A stretch of 20,973 nt of DNA from CAYRUP01 sp964578975 (GTDB lineage: Bacteria > Pseudomonadota > Gammaproteobacteria > DSM-16500): contig CAZOFA010000038.1 in the NCBI GenBank assembly GCA_964578975.1, positions 1 through 20,973 on the forward strand, read 5' to 3'. Positions within the stretch are counted from its first letter, which is position 1. Every line of letters begins with the position of its first letter. A program made the translations under genes and the position numbers. Under the pieces are notes generated by a model, which worked only from the letters and a program-made list of their open reading frames with translations, was not told where the DNA came from and searched no databases. Positions 8,701-14,635 of this stretch are shown here, piece by piece.

Positions 8701-9018
8701 GATGCGAAAGGATCTGCAGCAATCGCTCCAGATGCTCCAATACAAGCGCAAGATGAAGCCAAGCAAGTAAACCAAACACGAGAAAGAGTGCCTGTGGAGC
8801 AAGTAGAGGTGTTAAAACCAAATTCCCCAGAAAACGTCGCGAGATTACTTGCTGAAAGTAGCGGTACATCGGCTGAAATAATTTTACAAGGGAACCGTCT
8901 AACAACAATACCCGAGGAACCAAAAACTGCGACTAATGCATCTAGTGCTGAAGCTAAGACATCTCAACCCGCAGGCAATCTTACAGGCACACCCTCTTCT
9001 CCGCGTCACAAAACTTAA
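5755..9018 (+). CDS. Large eukaryotic-like Ser/Thr protein kinase with hydrophobic C-terminal module (paralogue 2)
   Basis: This 1087-aa protein is colinear with the upstream kinase over its whole length, so the two arose by tandem duplication. The LYLY module is at about 230-313. The kinase domain is at about 348-630: a loop HGAFSEIY (356-363) in which the second glycine of the paralogue is Ala, KILK as the likely ATP-lysine region, HRDIKPDN (H490, R491, D492), the metal Asp in D513-F514-N515, and APE at 534-536. The HRD-x-K pattern points to Ser/Thr specificity. DFG is DFN, so both paralogues carry Asn in place of Gly. The C-terminal hydrophobic module begins near 797 (VGWPK), with long apolar stretches around 810-835 and 910-975, then a polar tail. 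A motif near the end (AESSGTSAEIILQGNRLT) matches AEHSDQTPTEFLEGRLT in paralogue 1. AAGAG lies 9 bases before the ATG. Host-directed action is inferred. Confidence 0.9.
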   Translation: MPTPMIIDPLHLTSEQEGVLDRFFAAEEERKKGDTDKIKVFENGFKITLISEPPTGEELEIAEQTNIPIIAKDMTGTRYMLYVKDQHGHWRTEYPSGFEEIAQDLFPSSAEIVRESRCFVDTPLMDLLKKFHTFPDIKQKKYVFEDHDLCFLSPVIRRKERYKRILTLNAPPLPDDPEPNTLYVIYNQDGGADVYGVRDKKDIQGIEDEKPIHVPLTTQQLDSLKKECSVYLMKTPESGVYKPSQPYHLYLYKDENGIFFVDANGDKYHVRQLPTELIQIDFTQPSLNPQKFDDKKLCNIILKKTSEQHKGAALRGITFREGRPITDLKKISKVMRECGKPINQYVYDICDEQFAHGAFSEIYRVRRRLDHVGNGMLVREYLHPKILKRTPIPHNKQYARILTHAISEPKFWIRGDEQAPEETSSHTQKATVKKMDDGTVDATYMLQDEFSGVSLRSIIEEDKLSVDQRYQLTFKLLEALQILHNASIIHRDIKPDNIIVMIQGQNISVRITDFNLSKDKDSYATSAGTPGYIAPEIASGRASYIKVEQDIYSMGVLLRKLWKDKTIENKKNIVEKSKKEMEYSSAEDFLQVSMKAFSSSKINKLDREKRIEINYLLNAMTKTDPAERLDLDKFLKQRKAKLENKPFVDQPREDKHPQTYRTRKAESVSPLSLLDKNEKLALLSETLENHRVLLKSEPAPLKELLYRIDLLKSNSDNLTSANLDKAIKLVADALLLAKNNPNDEQIKIKVNALKECMKPSYREFMRRAWNKTFRFDNNVIQVNETKKSFKDSLLDFVGWPKKGGKLAKFLSVFPFGLITIPKNIVKFCLELPLTLAADTFDFLSYKANQSFSMARYLGAVPAKFISLLLETPRFFLRTITSPIANMKECGVNDAYHRCKDELTFMNVVRLIGKTAMGLVSGACTVAVLGTLFAINTPIIAPLLTAVGILTLPVLVATPTILSIGVPAVTGAVVLNGLREFINDAKGSAAIAPDAPIQAQDEAKQVNQTRERVPVEQVEVLKPNSPENVARLLAESSGTSAEIILQGNRLTTIPEEPKTATNASSAEAKTSQPAGNLTGTPSSPRHKT

Positions 9019-9042
9019 ACATAACAGTCATACCGCGACTGT

Positions 9043-9124
9043 GTCATTCCCGCGTAGACGGGAATCTATTCTGAAAATAGCACCGTGTTATTTCTTGATG
9101 GATTCCCGCCTGCGCGGGAATGAC
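9043..9124. repeat. Paired GTCATTCCCGC / GCGGGAATGAC inverted repeat (dRS3-like)
   Basis: Two copies of a short palindromic sequence face each other. The left (9043-9066) contains ATTCCCG-6-CGGGAAT; the right (9101-9124) contains ATTCCCGC-4-GCGGGAAT. The outer ends GTCATTCCCGC and GCGGGAATGAC are also complementary, so the whole unit can fold as one large hairpin. It resembles the ATTCCC-N8-GGGAAT repeats known as dRS3 in Neisseria and seen in many Proteobacteria. It fills the gap between the convergent kinase 2 and phosphodiesterase genes, where it could serve as a bidirectional terminator. Confidence 0.85.
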
Positions 9125-9127
9125 AAC

Positions 9128-10093
9128 TTAGATTGGATTATAAGGCACCAAACCACATCGCTCATCAAATGCTTGTTGCACATTAGTTCTGTTAATTCCA
9201 TGTTGAACGAGAAATTCATCGAGATGGTTATAAAAAGATGACGTGTTTCTAGATAAACTGGCTTGCATTTTTATGACTTCGACAGGCGCATCACTAATGA
9301 TTGCATCTACACCCCTTCTCAATAATTCATCGGCTTGTTCCGAACGATTGATTGTCCAGGCAAGCACGTATGGAACAATTTCTTTGATGTGAGCCACGCG
9401 TTCAGGTGTTAAGAGATTGCCATTCGCCGCTAAAGACGTGCACGCTAATTCTCGCAAAATTGTTTCGATGGGTTCGTCACAAACCCATACACCCGGACAT
9501 CTCATCGTGCGAGTCTCTGATCGGGTATAAACAGCCCATTCATCCACCAAAAGGCCTAAATTGATGGCAGGACATAATTCTCTTACTTTTCTTAACGAGT
9601 CAACGTCGAAACTTATTATTTGTAAGTACGGATAATCCACCATATGACATTGTTGTAAAACTTCGACCGTTTTCTCGGTTAATTTAATATTCGATTCTTG
9701 CGATCCTTTAATTTCTAGTAATAATCCCATGTTTAACATTTTTATTAGCTGCAAAAAATCTCTTAATGTTGGAATTTTTTCACCTGCAAATCGAGGTGAA
9801 AATTTAGATCCAGCATCAAGGTGTTTAATTTGGTCGTAAGTTAATTTTTCGACGGGAGTCGTCGCCAATAGACCAGTTGCATCAGTGGTGCGTCCCACAG
9901 TCTCATCATGAAGCACGATGACTTCATCATCAAATGTTTTCTGCACATCGCATTCGACATATCTAATACCGCCACGTTTATAAGCCATCAACACAGCGGA
10001 TAAAGTATTTTCTGGCACGCGCACGTCGCCACAGTTTGAACGATGTGCAATGGGTTGTGTAGGATGAAATTTAACGCGAGATTTTGAAAACAT
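9128..10093 (-). CDS. Glycerophosphodiester phosphodiesterase (UgpQ-type)
   Basis: The 321-aa product should hydrolyse glycerophosphodiesters to glycerol-3-phosphate and an alcohol, recycling deacylated phospholipids. The GDPD signature is intact: H17-R18 (the usual HRG reads HRS), PENT at 27-30, E47 and D49 of the ECD motif, HDETVGRTT with H62, then LLLEIKG and, near residue 265, the ISDAP end of the barrel. No signal peptide is visible, so it is probably cytoplasmic. After the barrel there is an extra tail of about 45 residues (LDEFLVQHGINR...) that I do not recognise. The ribosome site before ATG 10093 is weak. It follows sspB by 35 bases and may share its transcript. Substrate choice cannot be read from the sequence, so no gene symbol is given. 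Confidence 0.9.
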   Translation of the reverse strand: MFSKSRVKFHPTQPIAHRSNCGDVRVPENTLSAVLMAYKRGGIRYVECDVQKTFDDEVIVLHDETVGRTTDATGLLATTPVEKLTYDQIKHLDAGSKFSPRFAGEKIPTLRDFLQLIKMLNMGLLLEIKGSQESNIKLTEKTVEVLQQCHMVDYPYLQIISFDVDSLRKVRELCPAINLGLLVDEWAVYTRSETRTMRCPGVWVCDEPIETILRELACTSLAANGNLLTPERVAHIKEIVPYVLAWTINRSEQADELLRRGVDAIISDAPVEVIKMQASLSRNTSSFYNHLDEFLVQHGINRTNVQQAFDERCGLVPYNPI

Positions 10094-10128
10094 TCTTGAA
10101 TCACTTTTATAATTTGTTAATTATTTTT

Positions 10129-10548
10129 TTAATCCACTAAACGTAAATGCTGCGGACGTGATTTCTCTTGATTTTTTTCAGCTTTGATTGGTGACGATGG
10201 TGGTTCAGTCGAAGTTGATGACGCGTCACCACTCTCTTCTTCTTCATAATCAAAAAACATGCCTTGCTGATTTTCATGCGCATAGATCGCTAAAACTGCT
10301 TTGATAGGCGCAGAAATGATATGCACAATGCCGGAAAATGATGCTCTGAATTCAACGACATCTTTTGTGATTCTTAAATCTCGCACTGCATCGCGGGAAA
10401 TATTTAAAGTGATTTCATTATTTTCCACAAATTGTTGGGGAACTTTGCAGCGTGGGTATGCTGCATTAACCATTAGATAAGGAGTGCAAGCGCTATCCAC
10501 GATCCAATCGTAGAAGGCGCGAATTAAATAAGGTTTGTTTGATAACAT
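10129..10548 (-). CDS. sspB: SspB, ClpXP specificity-enhancing factor
   Basis: SspB is the cytoplasmic adaptor that tethers ssrA-tagged and other substrates to ClpXP. The first 105 residues match the substrate-binding domain: KPYLIRAFYDWI at the start, LNIS.DAVRDL in the middle, and FRASFSGI and APIKAVLAIYAHEN at the end. A disordered acidic linker of about 25 residues follows, then a C-terminal RPQHLRLVD, which corresponds to the ClpX-binding tail of the family. The length (139 aa) is a little shorter than E. coli SspB (about 165). AGGAG lies 11 bases from the ATG, a rather long spacing. It is downstream of sspA as in other gammaproteobacteria, but here a repeat element with an assembly gap separates them. 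Confidence 0.95.
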   Translation of the reverse strand: MLSNKPYLIRAFYDWIVDSACTPYLMVNAAYPRCKVPQQFVENNEITLNISRDAVRDLRITKDVVEFRASFSGIVHIISAPIKAVLAIYAHENQQGMFFDYEEEESGDASSTSTEPPSSPIKAEKNQEKSRPQHLRLVD

Positions 10549-10570
10549 TTTATGATATTTCTCCTAACTT

Positions 10571-10740
10571 CTTTGTCATAGCGAGTAACACTCGTCATNN
10601 NNNNNNNNAATTTTTTTTCATTCGCTCTAAACACGCGTATTTGCCCGCGTCGCTAACAAATCCTGGGTTTTGGGGGATTTTATAAAACCTGGATTGCTTC
10701 GCTCCGCTCGCAATGACGGGTGGGCGCTCGCAATGACGGA
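10571..10740. repeat. REP-like palindromic element interrupted by an assembly gap, between sspA and sspB
   Basis: The left edge has TTGTCATAGCGAG and ACTCGTCAT running into the Ns. The right edge has CTGGATTGCTTCGCTCCGCTCGCAATGACG followed by a second CTCGCAATGACGGA unit 20 bases on. This is the same family as at 17951-18225, including the AAAACCTGG block that precedes the right arm. The last repeat base (10740) directly abuts the sspA stop codon. The true length is unknown because of the gap at 10599-10608. Confidence 0.8.
10599..10608. other. Assembly gap (10 Ns)
   Basis: Ten Ns in a row mark unresolved sequence. The flanks belong to the dispersed palindromic repeat, the likely cause of the break. 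A second gap of the same length at 18090-18099 suggests that ten is a placeholder and not a measured size. Confidence 0.98.
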
Positions 10741-11394
10741 CTAAGCCGTTTCTTCTTCTCGCACCACTTTCCGTAAATCTTGTTCCGCTTCTGTCAAACT
10801 CGCTTGGAATGAATTGCGATCAAAAATTCGTTCCGCATATTTATATACTGCTTTCGCTTCCGGCGGTAACGTAATGCCCCACTTCGGCAAACGCCACAAA
10901 ATTGGCGCAATACAACAATCCACTAATGAAAATTCTTCATTGAGAAAAAATGCAGAGCTATTGAAAACCGGCGCTAATTTAACAAGATATTGACGTAATT
11001 CTTTCGCTGCTGCTTGTACTTCAGCCGCTTTACCACCAGCTTCTATTTTTCGTACTAAATCACCCCATTCACGATCAATACGATAAATCATCAAACGTGT
11101 TTTCGCACGCGCCACGGGATAAACCGGCATCAGTGGCGGATGGGGAAAACGTTCGTCTAAATATTCCATGATGATATTGGCATCGTATAGAACGAGTTCA
11201 CGATCGACTAATGTTGGCGTGGTGCCATAGGGATTTAATTCAAGCAAATCTTCTAACTTATCATTAGAATCAGTGTTGATGACATCAACGGAAACACCTT
11301 TCTCTGCTAATACAATACGCACACGATGACTTAATATATCCAGTGCACCTGAATACAATGTCATGATTGATCGTTTGTTGGCAATAATGGCCAT
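10741..11394 (-). CDS. sspA: SspA, stringent starvation protein A (GST-fold RNA polymerase-associated factor)
   Basis: SspA binds RNA polymerase and helps cells cope with starvation and acid stress. The protein has the thioredoxin-like N-terminal and helical C-terminal layout of the GST superfamily. ANKRSIMTLYSG, HRVRIVLAEKGV, PTLVDRELVLYD, IIMEYLDERFPHPPLMP and YPVARAKTRL are near-identical to the family, including the conserved PHPPLMPVYP surface patch. I chose ATG 11394 (217 aa, near the E. coli 212) because GAGG lies 9 bases upstream and the E. coli protein starts at the equivalent residue. The in-frame ATG at 11433 adds 13 unconserved residues and has no ribosome site. The cytochrome bc1 genes that often lie between rpsI and sspA in gammaproteobacteria are absent here; a tRNA gene is there instead. 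Confidence 0.96.
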   Translation of the reverse strand: MAIIANKRSIMTLYSGALDILSHRVRIVLAEKGVSVDVINTDSNDKLEDLLELNPYGTTPTLVDRELVLYDANIIMEYLDERFPHPPLMPVYPVARAKTRLMIYRIDREWGDLVRKIEAGGKAAEVQAAAKELRQYLVKLAPVFNSSAFFLNEEFSLVDCCIAPILWRLPKWGITLPPEAKAVYKYAERIFDRNSFQASLTEAEQDLRKVVREEETA

Positions 11395-11464
11395 AACCGG
11401 ATACCTCGCATGAATACCACTCTGCTCTAACATAGAAAAGAATGATAATTAAAATTCTGCTTCG

Positions 11465-11538
11465 TGGCTGGGGGACTAGGATTCGAACCTAGGTTGACGG
11501 AGTCAGAGTCCGTAGTCCTACCGCTAGACGATCCCCCA
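11465..11538 (-). tRNA. tRNA-Gln (anticodon CUG)
   Basis: Read on the minus strand, the 74-base gene has acceptor arms TGGGGGA and TCCCCCA followed by an encoded GCCA end. It has a D arm with AGCGGTAGGAC, an anticodon stem ACGGA/TCCGT around loop CTCTGAC giving anticodon CTG, and a T arm CCTAG-GTTCGAA-CTAGT with the standard TTC. The weak U1-A72 first pair is typical of glutamine tRNAs. It lies between rpsI and sspA, 44 bases after the rpsI stop, so it may be processed from a longer transcript. It reads CAG codons. Confidence 0.96.
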
Positions 11539-11582
11539 AGAAGAAGATTACACAAACACTATGGACTCTGATTGCAATAAAA

Positions 11583-12011
11583 TTAACGCTTAGAAAATTG
11601 CGTGCCTTTACGTGCTTTGTGTCTTCCCACTTTTTTACGTTCAACTTTTCGCGCATCACGAGTCACATAACCCGCTTTGCGTAAAGATTTACGAATTGAA
11701 TCTTCCGCATTTGTATTCGCGCCAGAATCTTTTTCATATTGTAATAATGCGCGCGCAATACCATGACGAATCGCACCAGCTTGACCATTGATGCCGCCAC
11801 CTTTCACGGTCACTGTCACATCAAAATGACTGAGTAAACGCGTCACTTCAAGCGGTTGACGCACAATCATCTGCGATGTTTTGCGTCCAAAATATTTTTC
11901 CAAGGCTTGGGTATTCACGACAATATTTCCCTTACCTGGTTTTAAAAACACTCGCGCCGTCGATGTTTTGCGACGACCGGTGCCATAATAACGTTGTTCG
12001 ACTGTTGCCAT
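11583..12011 (-). CDS. rpsI: 30S ribosomal protein S9
   Basis: S9 is a small-subunit head protein whose C-terminal tail reaches the P-site tRNA. YYGTGRRKTSTARVFLKPGKG at the start (RRK.S.ARV signature), GGGINGQAGAIRHGIARAL in the middle, and the invariant Ser-Lys-Arg end are all present. I chose ATG 12011 (142 aa), since MATVEQRYYG aligns with the family. An in-frame ATG six codons upstream lies inside rplM and is less likely. The start is four bases after the rplM stop, so the two are translationally coupled. The protein is slightly longer than in E. coli (130 aa). Confidence 0.97.
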   Translation of the reverse strand: MATVEQRYYGTGRRKTSTARVFLKPGKGNIVVNTQALEKYFGRKTSQMIVRQPLEVTRLLSHFDVTVTVKGGGINGQAGAIRHGIARALLQYEKDSGANTNAEDSIRKSLRKAGYVTRDARKVERKKVGRHKARKGTQFSKR

Positions 12012-12015
12012 AATA

Positions 12016-12453
12016 TTATTCCGTTTCAAGATCTAATAGTTGCGGTTGTTGAGCTGTATGAGGATGATCCGTACCCGCATATACCTTTAATTTACGATAC
12101 ATGGCTCGACCCAATGGATTTTTGGGTAACATTCCCTTGACTGCAATCTCAATCACGCGCTCAGGTTTTTTTGCGATCAACTTTTCAAAAGAAATTTCTT
12201 TAATACCGCCGGGATAACCCGAATGGCTGTAATAAATCTTATCCTTTTTCTTGTTGCCAGTTATTTTAACCTGTTTGGCGTTAATCACGACAATATAATC
12301 GCCCGTATCAACGTGTGGTGTATAAACTGGTTTATGTTTGCCGCGCAACCGTTTGGCAATTTCACTTGCTAATCTACCCAGCGTTTTATTTGCTGCATCA
12401 ACGACATACCAAGCATGGCTGGTTGTCTCATTTTTTGCGTTATAAGTTCTCAT
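12016..12453 (-). CDS. rplM: 50S ribosomal protein L13
   Basis: L13 is an early-assembling large-subunit protein. WYVVDAANKTLGRLAS near residues 15-30, the HVDTGDYIVVINA block, KIYYSHSGYPGG, and the KGMLPKNPLGRAMYRKLKVYAG signature are intact. The length of 145 aa is normal, and AGGAG lies 6-7 bases before ATG 12453. It is first in the rplM-rpsI operon. In E. coli this operon is repressed at translation by its own ribosomal protein product; a hairpin next to the ribosome site here (see separate entry) would fit a similar control. Confidence 0.98.
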   Translation of the reverse strand: MRTYNAKNETTSHAWYVVDAANKTLGRLASEIAKRLRGKHKPVYTPHVDTGDYIVVINAKQVKITGNKKKDKIYYSHSGYPGGIKEISFEKLIAKKPERVIEIAVKGMLPKNPLGRAMYRKLKVYAGTDHPHTAQQPQLLDLETE

Positions 12454-12456
12454 TTG

Positions 12457-12476
12457 ACTCCTACTCCACTGGAGTA
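12457..12476 (-). promoter_or_regulatory. Leader hairpin overlapping the rplM ribosome-binding site
   Basis: On the minus strand TACTCC-AGT-GGAGTA (12476-12462) forms a 6-bp stem with a three-base loop, and it is followed at once by the Shine-Dalgarno GGAGT (12461-12457). The upstream ACTCC can pair with either copy of GGAGT, the hairpin partner or the ribosome site, so two exclusive structures are possible. One of them hides the ribosome site. A regulatory role is inferred from this layout alone. Confidence 0.4.
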
Positions 12477-12507
12477 ATTAAAAATTACCTAATCTAAAAG
12501 ACGTCGA

Positions 12508-12537
12508 ATTCTATCAGCAATGCTCAACAACAAGCAA
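12508..12537 (-). promoter_or_regulatory. Candidate sigma-70 promoter of rplM-rpsI
   Basis: On the minus strand TTGCTT (12537-12532) and TAGAAT (12513-12508) are separated by 18 bases, about 55 bases upstream of the rplM start. Each box differs from consensus by two bases or fewer at the strongest positions. No other promoter-like pair is evident in the 104-base gap behind the phosphoesterase gene. Confidence 0.35.
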
Positions 12538-12557
12538 GTTTTTCTCTGATTTTCTCC

Positions 12558-13919
12558 TTATTTTGCTCCACTTAGGCAAGCTTGATAATGGGACGCCTGC
12601 AACGTGTGAATATCGCACCAATAGTAAGGCCGCCATTTGTTTTTTGAGATCGGTTGGCTATCCGTACTGACGGCAAAATAATGGATATAATTCGTCGCTA
12701 AACTACCTGTGGGCGCTAATAAACTCATGCCTTTTATGAGCGTACAATCCTGACAGTTAGGTTGATATATTTGATTAAAATCGTATTCTTCAGACCAGGC
12801 GAGCGACCCATTTAAGGGGTAAAAATAGCTCGTATAATCACTTAAATTTAATTGCTGGCGCGAATAGTTAAATACTTTAAACGCTGGGTTATTGCCAAAC
12901 ATTGGGCTGATCGCGGGAGTCCCCGACACTGGAATCGTCGAATGGATCACTTGGAAAAAATCCATATGAAAATGGCCGGAAAGGATGCCTGAAATATTTT
13001 TTTCATTGCGTTTTAACAATGCCTCAAAACGGGTCGAATATTGCGGTTTCCAAAGCTCAATGATTTGGTAAGGATCTTGTTTTAAAGATGCATAAACATC
13101 TACACCCGGCGGAATATGCAGCAAAATCAACGCTTTTTGATGTTGGTTGTTGACGCAGGCTAACTCATCTTGTAACCAATTTAATTCTTGGTTAGCGGCT
13201 TGGTCGACATTCGTTCCTTGTGCTTTCGTCGAAAATAAGACGGAATTTAATATGATTAATCGTAAATTCGTCTCATCTGGCACATTCACCGCATAATAGC
13301 CTGCTAGGGGAAATTTTTGTTGTAGCGCTGTTCGTGCGGTTTTATCTTTAATTAAGTTCGACCACAAGCTTGCGATATCATGATAAAAAATTCCGTTCGG
13401 CTCCGAAACATAATCATCGATATAAGAATCATTATTTCCTAACAGCATAAAAATATTTTTGCTTGGAAAAGCTTGCGAAAATTCTCCCGTTAAAAACGCA
13501 TTGGTTTTTTTCACAAAAGATTGATAGCCGGCCGCGGTTTCATCCCCGGAGTATTGAATATAATTTTGTTTATAGTTATGCGCTAAATAATCACCGAGTA
13601 CCGCGACAAACGTGACATTTTTTTCTTGTGCTGTTTTACTGGCTGCAGTGAGGGCTCGCGTCAGTAGTGGGTAATTGGTATCACTGCCATAAGAATTCGG
13701 TTTGGTTTGATATTTTGTGAGGATCGCACTCCATTCACTCACGGATGCTTGTTTTAAAGCGGTAATCAGCGCGCAAGGCGACTGTTGGCATGAGTTAAAT
13801 GGATTGAAATGGATGTCGCTCAGCGTCATGAAATTAGCTGTTTTTTGCGGGTTTTCTGCAAAAACAGACTGACTCATCAAGAAAAATAAAATCGTGAATA
13901 CAGCCAAAATAACTCTCAT
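12558..13919 (-). CDS. Secreted acid-sphingomyelinase-like metallophosphoesterase
   Basis: The 453-aa protein starts with a classic signal peptide (basic start, apolar core 4-16, cleavage predicted after VFA at residue 21), so it is exported. The calcineurin-like dimetal motifs follow the order used by acid sphingomyelinase and SMPDL3 proteins: D35-x-H37 in LSDIHFNPF, G-D110 in LGDYLAH, GNND at 161-164, H267 in LLHIPPG, and GHFH with H315 and H317. The third motif is GNND where the family norm is GNH(D/E); the metal-binding Asn is kept but the usual catalytic His is Asn. Several Cys pairs (for example 44/49 and those near the C-terminus) could form disulfides. GAGGAG lies 12 bases from the ATG. 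Substrates could be sphingolipid head groups or nucleotides; sequence alone does not decide. Confidence 0.85.
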   Translation of the reverse strand: MRVILAVFTILFFLMSQSVFAENPQKTANFMTLSDIHFNPFNSCQQSPCALITALKQASVSEWSAILTKYQTKPNSYGSDTNYPLLTRALTAASKTAQEKNVTFVAVLGDYLAHNYKQNYIQYSGDETAAGYQSFVKKTNAFLTGEFSQAFPSKNIFMLLGNNDSYIDDYVSEPNGIFYHDIASLWSNLIKDKTARTALQQKFPLAGYYAVNVPDETNLRLIILNSVLFSTKAQGTNVDQAANQELNWLQDELACVNNQHQKALILLHIPPGVDVYASLKQDPYQIIELWKPQYSTRFEALLKRNEKNISGILSGHFHMDFFQVIHSTIPVSGTPAISPMFGNNPAFKVFNYSRQQLNLSDYTSYFYPLNGSLAWSEEYDFNQIYQPNCQDCTLIKGMSLLAPTGSLATNYIHYFAVSTDSQPISKNKWRPYYWCDIHTLQASHYQACLSGAK

Positions 13920-14155
13920 GAATACGCCCGACTCCTCAGTGGATTTTTGTAATTTAATGGAGTACTAGTTTACTACAATTTGCAGGAAAATAGGGAAAAA
14001 TCGCATTTTTTCCGTATTTTTCATAGTGTTGTTGCATACCGTGCTGAAAGCCGGGGTTCACAATGGTGATTTTACAATAAAAATACTCGCAAAATTAAAA
14101 AGATATGCTATTGTAAGCATTGCATCATTTTGACTTTTATTGAGAGGAATCAACA

Positions 14156-14563
14156 ATGGCTGCTAAAAAGGCTTCTGCCAGATCTAAAGGGAAAACAGTA
14201 AAGAGAAAAACAGCGAAAGCTGCGATGAAACTCGCTCCAAAAAAAATGCCCGTCGTTAAAGATCCATTAACGAAAGGCGGTTTAGTGAAAGCACTCACCG
14301 AAATGACTGCTTTGGCTAAGAAAGATATTTCTGCTGTTTTAGAGGGACTTTGCACCGTGATCGAACTGCACGTTAAATCACGTGGGCCAGGAAAATTTGT
14401 GTTTCCAGGTTTGATGAAAATTTCCGTTGTAAAAAAACCTGCAACACCCGCTCGTAAAGGCAGAAACCCATTTACTGGCGAAGAAATCATGTTTAAAGCA
14501 AAACCTGCTCGTCGAGCAGTTAAAATCAGAGCACTCCGAAAGTTAAAAGAAATGGCTTTATAA
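14156..14563 (+). CDS. HU-family DNA-binding protein with basic histone-like N-terminal tail
   Basis: The 135-aa protein begins with about 35 residues rich in Lys, Ala and Ser/Thr (KKASARSKGKTVKRKTAKAA), similar to histone H1-like tails. A HU/IHF domain follows: helices near 42-70 with LVKALTEMTALAKKDISAVL, GKFVFPGLMKISV as the central strands, and the DNA-contacting arm containing GRNPFTGEE, with P105 as the residue that wedges into DNA. The C-terminal RRAVKIRALRKLKEM corresponds to the last helix of HU. Ordinary HU is about 90 residues, so the tail is an addition. AGAGGAA is 7-8 bases before the ATG. It is divergent from the phosphoesterase gene and has its own terminator. It probably compacts or bends chromosomal DNA. 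Confidence 0.9.
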   Translation: MAAKKASARSKGKTVKRKTAKAAMKLAPKKMPVVKDPLTKGGLVKALTEMTALAKKDISAVLEGLCTVIELHVKSRGPGKFVFPGLMKISVVKKPATPARKGRNPFTGEEIMFKAKPARRAVKIRALRKLKEMAL

Positions 14564-14579
14564 ACTTTCACTCTCTCGT

Positions 14580-14609
14580 GACCCTCAGACATCAAAACTG
14601 AGGGTCTTT
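14580..14609 (+). terminator. Rho-independent terminator after the HU-like gene
   Basis: GACCCTCAG (14580-14588) and CTGAGGGTC (14598-14606) form a perfect 9-bp stem around a 9-base loop, followed by a short T run. It begins 17 bases after the HU-like stop codon and also lies just past the 3' end of the minus-strand gene that stops at 14636, so it may serve both directions. Confidence 0.85.
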
Positions 14610-14635
14610 CGTATCTGTTTAGCAATTATCGTAAT

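Noticed and set aside
2365..9018. Kinases as pseudogenes
   Set aside because: Both frames are uninterrupted over 3.3 kb and the HRD, Lys, Asn and metal Asp residues are kept in both.
8936..9241. 101-codon plus-strand frame overlapping the kinase 2 end and the repeat
   Set aside because: It crosses the GTCATTCCCGC repeat and overlaps two well-supported genes; the translated repeat (FPRRRES, DSRLRGNDN) is a common artefact.
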